Assembly (NCBI GenBank): GCA_022453515.1
Contig: JAJNNY010000053.1
Coordinates: 124,001 to 188,000, forward strand
DNA length: 64,000 nt
Direction of reading: 5' to 3'
Source of the DNA: Astrocystis sublimbata
Lineage: Eukaryota > Ascomycota > Sordariomycetes > Xylariales > Xylariaceae
Positions 37,031 to 47,589 of the stretch are shown piece by piece; the stretch's first letter is position 1, and every line of letters starts with the position of its first letter. The notes below the pieces were generated by a model. It saw nothing but the letters and a program-made list of their open reading frames with translations, made no database searches and was not told the DNA's origin. Position numbers and translations under genes: made by a program.

Positions 37031-38815
37031 CTATGCGGCGGCGGTAACAGGGGCAGCAGCGACAGCGGCGGGCTTCTCGGCCGCGACCTCCTCAGTAGGA
37101 ACAGCAGCAGCCTCAGCAGGGGTCTCCTCGGGCTTGACGTCAGCGGCGGTCTCGGTGGTGGGCTCAGCGGGAAGCTCAGTGGTCTCGGCAGCCTTGTCCT
37201 CGGCAGGGGTCTCCTCAGCAGCTTTCTCAGCTGGCTTGTCGGCGGGCTTGCCACTCTTCTTCACTGTCTGGCGCAGCTTGGAGAAGAAAGGGGTGGACTT
37301 CTTCTCACCCTCCTCATCAGAGGAAGCCTTGTCCTTCTTGCCGAAAGCGAAGGGCATGGAGGACTTCCGCTTCTCGTTCTTAACCTCCTTCTTGGCCTCG
37401 CTGTTGGCAGCGGGGGTGATGTCGGTGGTCTCGGTGGGAACAGTGGCAGGCGAAGCTACCTCAGCGGAAAGAGGCTCAGTTGTCTCAACCGCAGGGATGA
37501 CGGGAGCTGTCTCAGCAACTGGAGCGTCCACGACAGGAGTCTCCTCCTTGGCAGGAGTAGTAGGGGTGGAGTCGCTCTCAGCCTTCTTCTTGCCGAAGGA
37601 GAGGCCGCTGAACAAGCTCTGACGCTTGATGGGAGCAGGCTTAGTGGCCTCCTTGGTCTCCTCAGCCGGAGTGACCTCAGTAGCCTCGGCGGGAGTAGCC
37701 TCAGCCTCAGTTGCCTGGATGATCTGCTCAATGGGGGTGGTCTCGGTGGCAACGGCGGCCTCAGTCTCGGCGGGCTTGTCCTCGACAGCAGTCTCCTTCT
37801 TAGGCTCTTCCTTCTTGCCCAAGAAGTTACCGAAGATGGACGCCCGCTTGCGGCTGGCAGACCGACGCTTAGGCTCCTCCTTCTTCTCTTCCTTGGCCTC
37901 CTCCTTCTCCTCCTCCTTGGTCTCCTTAGCCTCCTCGGCAGCCTCAGCGGGGGTCTCCTCCTTGGCGGGCTCAGTGGCCGCGGCAACAGCAGCAGGCTTC
38001 TCTTCCTTCTTCTCCTCCTTCTTGGCGGCAGGAGCGGGCTTCAATGATTCGAGGGTCTGCTTGTAGGTCTCGGATTCAGCGACAGTGGTGGCGAGTTCCT
38101 TGGCCTCAGCGATCTTCAGCTTAAGCTGCTCAACCCAGTTATCACGGTCAGCGGCGGTGGGAGCCTTGAATGTGTGCTTGTGGCCCTTGGCAGTGAAGTG
38201 GAACTTGTTGGAGCCATCGACAGCAGGCTCAGAAGCTTCAGACTATATATAGCGTGTCAGTTTTCTCGCATAGTATTGGACAATCGGGCTGCCATACCAG
38301 CTGAATGACACCAGCGGGGTTCTTATCGGCCTCCTTGGCGAAGAATAGCAGTCCCTTTCCGGTCTCAGCGGCCCACGAGACAACGTGGTGGGCTACGTCT
38401 GTCGTCTTCTCATTCTTGAGGTAGGCAGAAAGCTTCTCCTTCTCGACAGCGTCTGTTCCGAACCAGAAGTGGTTCTTGGCGTACAGGAGGTTCCTGTAGG
38501 CGGTTTGTTAACATTGTTGCCCATATCCTCCGCCATCTGAATGAAGACCTACTTGGGGAAGTTGGCCGGGGCACCCTTGTGCTCCAGTGTGCCAGCCTCG
38601 ATGGGCTTGACCTCCTCCTTGGGCTCTTCCTTAGCCTCCTCCTTGGCTTCCTCAGCGGCAGCGGCAGGTGTCTCGTCCGTCTTTGTCTCGGTAGGGGCCT
38701 CGACAGCAGCGGCTGTCTCCTCAGCAGGCTTCGTCTCAGGGACGGGCTCTACGATGGGTTCCGCAACGGCGGGTGTTGTCTCAGGGACGACAACGGTCTT
38801 CTGTTCCTCGGCCAT
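37031..38815 (-). CDS. PH-domain protein with Ala/Glu/Lys/Pro-rich tails (Meu6-like)
   Basis: Exons on the minus strand are 38815-38553, 38493-38298 and 38242-37031, giving 556 aa. Residues 1-85 are Glu/Pro/Ala/Thr-rich. A pleckstrin-homology-type domain lies at about 85-190, with GTLEHKGAPANFPKNLLYAKNHFWF at its start and a DRDNWVEQLKLKI helix at its end, where the Trp is the hallmark of PH C-terminal helices. The remaining 360 residues are low-complexity, with repeated PAEE, KEE and TPAE words and short basic blocks such as RRSASRKRASIFGNFLGKK. The arrangement matches proteins annotated as meiotic expression up-regulated protein 6 in ascomycetes. Membrane-lipid binding is a family inference. 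Both introns (59 and 55 bases) are well formed. Confidence 0.88.
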
Positions 38816-41800
38816 TTTGTAGGTATTGGGGTATCGAAAAGAGAAAAGGATGCGGGTATCACAACAGGGTATCTCAAAAGAGGAAAAAATTAAAAAGGGA
38901 TTAGCAGTACACTACCAAAGCTCCAAGGGATGGACTTTTGGTGACGAATCTAGCGTCAGGTGGTAGGTGACAGGTGATTAATATGGTCGATATGGTATAG
39001 GGACGGGCAAGACAGAGGGAGGCTCGCTGTGTCTGTTGTGACGGGAGTGAGAGAGGGAGGGAGGAGAAAAGAGGGTTGCAGCTCCAGCTAGGTTGTATTT
39101 ATCTGTCTTGTGGTTAAGGGCAGGGAGGGCGGACAGGAGGGCAAGGCAACCTGGCGCTGCCTGGTCTTGGGTCTTGGACTGGCTGGCTCTGGCTCGGCTG
39201 GTGGTGCTGCTGGGACTGGACAAGGGGAGCGAAGGGAGGAGGGCGACAGGGCACGCACACTGGCTCGACTGGCTTCGGGCGGGCACACAATCTGGCACAA
39301 TCTGGTACTGTACCGTAGCAGCGAAGGAGGTATGCGCAAGTAGGGCACGCACGCACGCACGCACACTGGCCTTCGGATGGAGGTGTGTGAACCACTGTCC
39401 CCGTGCCAGCCAGTGCCGTGGAAACGCGCCAAGCAGATGGCTAATACGTGCCTAGTGCCGTCTCTAGCGCCGCACCCACTGGGCAGGTGGTGTACAAGTC
39501 CACAGTACCAGGTGGGGTGCTCATACGAGCGCGCGGCGGGAGCCTTTAGCGCGCCTGCCTAGTGCTGCACAGGCCCGCAGGGATCTCACCACCCACTGGA
39601 GTCCACCGCAAGTCCCTAAGTCCCTAGGTATGTACCTGAGCAGTCCACCCACTCGAGCCGGGCCACTCTAGCCCTCTGGCCCTGCAGCCGTACTCGTGCT
39701 GCCCTGATTGCTCTGCTCTGCTGCCCTGGCCACTTGCGCCCTGAACCCTGCATCTCGAAAAATTCAATCCAGACTAACCCCACAAGAGCAATACTCCACG
39801 AGCTAAGAGGAGGGGCTCTCGCGCCTCTGCCTATGGCAGCCCATGTGCTTTCCAGATGTGGAAGTATCGCTTAATTACCATCGTGAGAAAGGGGGATCTA
39901 AACCCTCATTTCATGCATTTCTTTCACCTCCGCTTCCTCCTTTTCCACTTTTTGTTCACATACAACGGTCCAACGTCAGGAGGTCTATGCAGTCTGGCCC
40001 CATTCTTCCACCTCGACTACCGAGTCCCCACCTCGTGCTTATCCAAGTCTAGCCTGTCGAGCCAGTACACAATGCTTGAAAGACCACCTGTTTCCTGCCC
40101 GTCCTGTGCACCCTTTCATCCTTTGTAGATGTTTCCCTGGAAGTATCAATGGCGATCGCAGAACAATAGCCCCAGTCTTGCTCCTTTGCTTCCCACAGCC
40201 AGAAGCCCGAACCATACAATCAATCACCCTATCAGCAGATTGTTCTGATAAGCAATGCTCCTCGCCACACTAGGCGGGGTGTTATCCAGGACTTGCAGCT
40301 CAAAGTACGGAGTACAGTACTCGTATGCAGCCCCTCGAAGCTCATGAGTAAAACGGGTCCCTCATCTCAACCTCTTGTGATGTGATTGTATCTAGGTACT
40401 AAACAACAGCGGACTAACACCTTATTCTGCCTAAGTAAGAGTGAGTATAGAGAACTATTTGTTCTGCGAATATTGTCATCCCCACGCAAATCTTAAAACT
40501 TAATAAAATCATGTACGCTGCTAGCCTTAAGCGGAAATATTCCGAGTCTTGTTTGCGGTGTCTTAACCTTCGAGACTGCGAAATGAACAATCGCTTCGTC
40601 TCAGACAACTTCCGATGATTCTCTTACCGAAGCCGTGCGCCATACGATCCGATCTACCATCCTTTCCACGATACGTAAATGGCGCCATACATGTGTAATA
40701 ATTGTACGCACAATTTTGCTGCTGCAATTACTGAAGCCCTGAGGCCATAGTCAAAAACCCTTGCGACGGCATCGAAATATTTGGAGTTAGTGTAGGTTTG
40801 TTTCCTCCGCACTAAAAGTAAAATCATTATATACGACGAAATTACGATATCACTTTAGCCCAACACTATCGTGAAAACTTTCCATGCCAAGGGGGCGCGT
40901 ACATGTCCTACGGTACTGCTAAAGAGGTTATTTGGAGATCTTCTTGTAGCTTCTCTTCCCGTTCGTTCGAGTTCCTCTCTACACGTACAGTACATAGCAT
41001 GTTGTACCAGGCACAGACGCCTCACCTCACTACCCCCGTTCATACCTGTGTTCATCTCCTTAGAACTACTCGGCAGACATCCGAACAATCCATGGTACAG
41101 TACAAATAGTACGGGAGCAGTATAGAGGCAGTGTGTACGAGTAGTGTTTGTGCTGGAATTGGGCAATATTCATACGGCTCATAAGCTGTCTCGCCTCTTT
41201 CCGAATCGTGTCAAATAAATACCAGTCTCGCAAAGTAGGGTATCTTGATTTGCACATAAGAAACTCGGCTGCCCGTCACACCGCACAGCACACTACTGCA
41301 GGGACGCGGCCAGATATCGCTGCTCAGGTTCCATGTCTCCCAACGGATCTGTCAAATCGAGATGCCTGATCCTGCCTGATGGCGCCCCTACGCCGTACAT
41401 ACGCCGCCTCAGTGGGCGTTCTGGGGCAGAGGTCACAGGTAAGGCCACAGAAACGTAAGGCGCATAAACACCTACCTGGGCACTATGTTGCCATTAGTTT
41501 CAGGGGAGTATCATAGCTGTTCGCGATGGTGGGTGTCATTGGCCGCGTAGACGAGGTCATGCAATGCAGTAGGGTTCAGTCGGCATTTTGCCGATGTTCA
41601 GCGCTACCAGCATGTGCGATAGTTATAATGCTTCAAGCGATATTGGGAGATATGCATGTACGTAGGGAACGCTGCGATACTCGCTCCTCCAGCGGAAGAG
41701 CGGACATACGAACAGCTTGCTATCTCGTAGACATACTGCAGCATAATGTGCTCTTTTGCCCCGATGTGTGCGATGTTCCTTGAGTCGTACTATGAATCTA

Positions 41801-44800
41801 CTTACATATGATTTTTGAGGGTCATGGTCATCAGACCAGGGAGTCGGGGGCTAGTCTAGTGTACAGTGCATTTAGTTTCGAGAAGTCCTTCGGCATGAAA
41901 GAGCGAAACAAGCGTATCGGCTGTCTGCTAGGGAAGCCGGTTTGTCCATGCTATTGGGCAACAATTCGGGTAAATTGTGGAATTCGCCCAAACTTCCCTT
42001 CCAATAGATAAAAGGCAAGCTGGACAAGTACAAACGCTTGATGTTCTCCGTAGTGATTGTCGCGGCCCATGCAAGCAGATCGTCCCGCCGGATAGAAACA
42101 TTCATAAACAGGTATGGAAATGACCATAGTCCCGAAAATCTCGATCTTTGGAGGGGCTGTTCGCATTGCTGAGTCGACGATACTTGCTAAATCTTGAGGT
42201 GGGCAACTTTTGAAGATGAGGACGGACCTCAAGACAATCTCAGCTTTGACGCTAGCCAGATTTGCCTAATGATTAAAATGAGGGTTGCATACAATGTGGA
42301 ATCACCCACCTCGACCATCTCCAACGCCCACCCGGCCGATCAGCAGCGCGAAATTAGAGGACCCTTCGAAATTGCCAGATGGCTAGTGTAAGTGGCATGT
42401 GAACTCCGTTCTTCTCGTTGGAAACCCACCGAGATGTGATTACGCTGCCGTGTATATGATCTACGATTACCACTTTTGTATGTAAGTAGGTAGGTAGGTT
42501 GTTTGACTAGAAAAGCCTCTTCCCCCTTCGCGCTGCATCTCACCGCTCTCAACTCCCAATCTTATATCCCGTCGATTATTTTACCGTGCAGCACGACAAC
42601 TACCAGTCACCTGCCATAACCATGGATTACGAAGTCGGTTGAGTGGAACTGAGTATACTCGTACCCCCATCAAGCCTGCATGGCCGCTTGTTGGTCTAAA
42701 GCTTACCCAAAGGTTAGTATCGTGATTGGCGCCTTTCAGCCTTGAAGGCCCACTCGCATGATAGGTGACGAGAGGTGATGGGGTCGTGACTAGTATAAAG
42801 CTTCTCAATAGAGCCCAATGCAAACAACTTCGAAAATTTTGCTGTCGGGGATATCCAACTGTTGACACGGAGACAGCAGATACTTGCCGATCGAATATCG
42901 GTAGTACAGTTAGTCATTACGAGTAGAGATAGCATTTCGGATAGCATGTCGGTTTGTCTGGACTTGGCACTACGGGAAGTTTACCTGGCGCGAGCCTAGC
43001 ATGCTTGGACTATTGGACTATGGATAGATAGACTGAGGGCATCTGAAAGTGATAGAAGCTAGACACAGTAAATCTACTGTAAGCTCAAACTCTTGGGGTC
43101 TTGAGTAGAGCAGCTTTCTTGATCACATATCACCCTTACCAAAGCCCTGAGACACAAGGCACACACGCAGTTTGTCATGCACAGAATCTTGCATTAATCA
43201 GCCTAACGACGAACTCAGGCATTGCCAAGAAATCGAGTATGTCTCTCAACTCGTCTCGTCCCCAGATCGTTCGATCCTCGTCTCCATCGCCTAGTGCACA
43301 AACGCAGACGAGATACGCCGTTGCAATTATTTATTCTCTTGTGTACCGTTGAAATTGCTTAGTGTGAAATTTTCGTCCAATGATAGTATATTGCGACCAA
43401 GTATCACCTCGTTGCTTGTCACACATCCTTGCTCTGTCCTGTCACCAAAAGGTGTTAGAGCATCTGATAGGCAGCAGCCCGTCACAGAGAAAAACTCGTC
43501 AGCCACTTAAAGTGTATAATGCCGTTTGCTGCTGGCGTCACGGCAGCGTATCTACCATTAGTTGACCTCAACTAAGATTTATTACGCCTGTAATTCGATA
43601 CCTATCCTGCAGCAACCCTCTGCCAAGTCGCCGGTCGTTGGCACGCTTTTCTATGCCCTGAATCATCTAGAGGGGTATTGTTACCATAACCCTACATTAG
43701 GCGAGGACTATGCCTTATGTAGTAATATCTCAAGACGTGGTCTTCCTCACGCAGCCCAAAGCAACATCTACTTCCGTATCCTATGTCACTTTTAACCTTC
43801 GTACCAACTGTTTTTCGAATCCAGCATATTGTATATTGTACTCTCAAATGGCGGCAGCTTCCGCTAAAAAGGTTTTGATGTGATCCAGACCTCCTGACAT
43901 GTCTGTGGCGTCCAATGAAGGTTGACACCAAAGCTGGGGTAATTTTGGTAAGAAACATGCCATTTCGAACCTGACTGCATGTCTTAGATGTGTCTTGCCT
44001 TCACAGATTTCCTAGCCATCTCATTAGTATCTTTATTTCCATGAGTTACTTCGATTGGCGTAGGCTTGACCGAATCGTCACCTTGCTGCCTACATGATTA
44101 GTCAACTGATCATACAGCAAGCAACACTGAGGTACGACTCAGGTAAAATGGTCGAAGCTAACCGATCGCAACTGTCCCCATCAGTATACTTCATATGAGT
44201 CATACAGCTACAGTAGGTCTTTGTTGACGATAACAGCATTCTGACCCAAGTCGATGGGCCAGGAAAATGTGCAGTCATTGGCCACGTTTCGCGATAGCGC
44301 TATACCATTACATCGGTCACGAGGTCAGCGTCATAGTCTGACATTTCACGTGCATCAAAAGCGTGGTTCCAGGCTCTCCAAAACCCGTTATCGGGACTTG
44401 ACCAGCATGGAGTGTGTGCGGTCTCCCGAACCGCCTACTGCCCATTCGGCTGCCTTGGGGTGATTTCAAAGCCGTGATGCATGGGGATCGTCGCCGCTCC
44501 GCTTTGCCTATCTCACCACTAGGTCCTCGTCGCCAACGAGTGTCTTGGACCGAGACAACAAGAGCCATGACTCGACTGTTCGAATCTACAATTGTCAACT
44601 CGTGTTTGCGATTACATATTCCCCCACTATTCTGTATTACGACTCATAGGTGTTGTCTCCGGGGTTGTCTCCGGGGAACCAGCTCAATACTAGTACATTG
44701 ATAACTACTTGGAGACTATCGTTTCGTTGTCAACACCATCTTCCGTGCAGGATTACCCAGTCGGCCAGTCTCGGTAGCCTAAAAAGGGAGTAGTTGCTGC

Positions 44801-46502
44801 CATCCTCAGATTCTGCCTTGAGCACAATAATCCACTTCCATGAGGTAGGGCACGAGCACGCGACCAGATCCCAATTGTCTTGCGGACCGCCACCGTCTTT
44901 ATCTCAGCCAATCTCGACATCAGGTCGCTGTTGTCTAGTGCGCTTGCATCTTCGCAAAACATCGCGCTGTCTCAGTAGTAGAAAAGAGGGTAGATTTAGC
45001 AGCATAGTGCAGACGACGATCTTTTCGTAGTTCAGACAACGAATCAACCCCAAGACCCCGCGACCTGCCGATCATTGCCCGTGCGTGGAGAGCCCTGCCC
45101 CTCTTTGCAGGATGAATCTCTAGCCGACTTAGTCTGAACGAAAGACACTTTATTTAGTCTGCTGCAGTAACAAGCATGTAACGGTTGCAGAAGCAAAGCA
45201 AAGCTGCCTCGCATAATCAGCATTGACACATGGTCAACGGTACCTAGTCCACCCAATACACGGTACCCGATCCAGAACCTCAAGTAGAGGCACAGACTCG
45301 ACAGACAGCCAATGCGCGCTGTTTCGCCGATGGAGAATTTGTTCCACCGCCGCACTGGATTCTAACATAGGATCCATCCGTGGTCATCTCGATGAATCCT
45401 CAATCTAGGTAGGGTGGCGTCATAGGTCATGCGGTTCGAGCAAATCAACCCCCGACGGTCCAGGCGTGCGACCCAAGAAAATAAGGCACACCACACATCC
45501 CGTCCCATATCAAAAAGACTTTGCCCATACCGCATCAATCGAGATGGGGAAGACTTTGAAGATCTCGCCCATAAACGCAGGCACGCAAATGGCGGTAAGT
45601 TGCAATGTGAACACAAAAGCTGCATAGTATCGTGCTCTATTGGCCGGGGTTATGTGCGGTTCTGTTCTGGGGGGTGCTCGTACTGAGCCATGTTACGCTG
45701 CCGCTGAATGCCTCACCACCCTTTTCTTGTTGGATCGGACGTCTCCGCGGTTACATTCTGAGCCAACCGCACGACTCACAAGCCGTTCAGACAAATGCCG
45801 TCCACCTGTATCTACGTCAGTCGAAGCGCCGGCCGGCCAGATAGCTACATACATGCACTCGTACACAAAAGTTACCCACCGACATCGCTACGTTCTCTAT
45901 CCCTACAGTTCAAGATACTCTAAGTAATCCATATTTCCACACCTGGCCTGATATGCAGTCTTTTTCTAGCCCTGTCCGGTAACTGCGCCGTGTACCTACG
46001 TTCGCTCGGTTACTGCATGTAACAACAGGAGTTCGCAGGCTGCTCCGACCTCGACGTTTCGCTCTTGACGAAACACTCCAGGCAGACGAGGCGAGGCGAG
46101 GTCAGCACTTTATGTACCTAATGTAGGGGGTGTGTTTATGTAAGCATGCACACCAATTTCGACCTCCTGCCTCGATTACAGGACCTTTATCGTACAGATT
46201 ATACATCACATGGCGCTGGTGGCAAGTATGCGCATGGAACATATTGTCTTAGTTGAGTGCGTCCTTGTCCTTCTCGGAGATCGTTGAAACAAATCGCAGC
46301 TCGTAATTGCGATACGTAGAATCCAGGCATCGACAACCTCAACTTGCCGCGCGAAGCTGCTTCATAGCTTATACGTAGGAAGGTGCTCAGTCGCATCAAT
46401 AAACACAAATAAACACACAAATCTATTCATATTTATATCGATGTGTTATTGCTACTGCGATCATATGGCATCATGATCTGTTGTCATGCAGAGTGTCTCC
46501 TT

Positions 46503-46633
46503 CCTGAATGATCATCATTAACAGTAGTCTCGCTCTACATCGTCACTCTCTTCACCGACGTGATGGCTTTCTAAACATGACACATCGCTCCTAAATGATC
46601 ATCATTAACGGTAGTCTCGCTCTACATCGTCAC
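46503..46633. repeat. 44-base direct repeat pair
   Basis: Copies at 46503-46546 and 46590-46633 are 87 bases apart and differ at only two positions. Each contains GATCATCATTAAC and ends in CTCTACATCGTCAC. A short partial third copy of the end is at 47255-47268. Confidence 0.85.
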
Positions 46634-47118
46634 GACACATCGCCTTTGAAGAACTCTCCCTTGATGTAGGTCAATCTTTTCTGCAGCTAACAAGATCATT
46701 GATGTGCGTATGCCAAGGGCAAGTCACTGCCTCATGCTCAATATTGTCGAGGCTTCACCTACAACCATTCAATACCAAATCAAGCGGTCTTCACGATCCT
46801 TGATGAAAACAACTTCGCCCTCATCCGGTAATGACTGCCTGAGCTGAATTACACCCGCAGAATTTGCAACTACCTAACGAGCCAAGTGTGCGTGTGCGGT
46901 ACAGGAACTTATAAGTCGCATAGATCCTTCCCTAGCTCATTCCGCCTAACAGTCAGCCGCGACTTCTTCCCATCGTTTCGTCTGTCGTAGCACATGTTCT
47001 CCTTGCCATTCGTGATCCAGTCTCCCTCTCTCATCTCATTTTATCACGAATGCCATATCGATGACAGCTCGAAGGGGTTTTTTTTTATTTTTTAATAACC
47101 ATCACCAAACATATCTAT

Positions 47119-47245
47119 CCTTACCAAATATCCTTACCAAATATCCTTACCAAATATCCTTACCAAATATCCTTACTACATATCTATCCTGACCAAATAT
47201 CTATCCTTACTACATATCTATCCTTACCACATACCTGCCCTTACT
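47119..47245. repeat. 13-base tandem repeat array CCTTACCAAATAT
   Basis: Four exact 13-base units at 47119-47170 are followed by degenerate units (CCTTACTACATAT and variants) to about 47245. The array lies 350-470 bases upstream of the F-box-like protein's ATG. Confidence 0.85.
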
Positions 47246-47332
47246 ACATCCCTACTACATCGTCACTCCATCACCGCAACCAATTCTAATTTCTTCACAA
47301 TCTAACCAACCAGCAGTCCTCCAATTGTACAG

Positions 47333-47468
47333 GTAAGCTCTGACACGGTGGCTATTATGTAATATCAGGCCAGGGCACGGTTCTTTTCACATTGCTTGCT
47401 TTCTTGCTTGCCGCTCATCTTGCCACTCGTCTATTAGTCGGATGTGATGTTTGTTCGTCTAAGCACAG
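47333..47468 (+). other. Possible 5' UTR intron of the F-box-like gene
   Basis: A GTAAGC donor at 47333 follows a CA-rich leader, and an acceptor CACAG ends at 47468. The spliced leader would then run to the ATG at 47590. The first ATG after the acceptor (47469) opens an out-of-frame ORF that overlaps the main start, so it would be an upstream ORF if this intron is used. Confidence 0.35.
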
Positions 47469-47589
47469 ATGCTAGCACACGGACCCTTCCTTCCATCTCG
47501 AGTCCACTGCACCTCAAACATCCACTTCCAATATCAAGAAAAGGAATTGACATCGAGTAACAACAGATACACAACTATCGTCCAACAAG

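Larger units (their letters stand above)
38816..47589. other. 8.8 kb gene-poor region
   Basis: The largest gap in the window. The first 500 bases are the Meu6-like promoter, with pyrimidine/purine-skewed sequence. The rest has only short frames with no domains or splice structure, and no transposase, reverse-transcriptase or other mobile-element coding sequence that I can recognise. Near its right end come two 44-base direct repeats (46503-46633) and a 13-base tandem array (47119-47170). Confidence 0.5.

Noticed and set aside
37001..38047. 348-codon + frame rich in Gly, Leu and Ser
   Set aside because: Antisense to the Ala/Glu/Lys-rich exon of the Meu6-like gene; the composition is the direct complement of that repeat.
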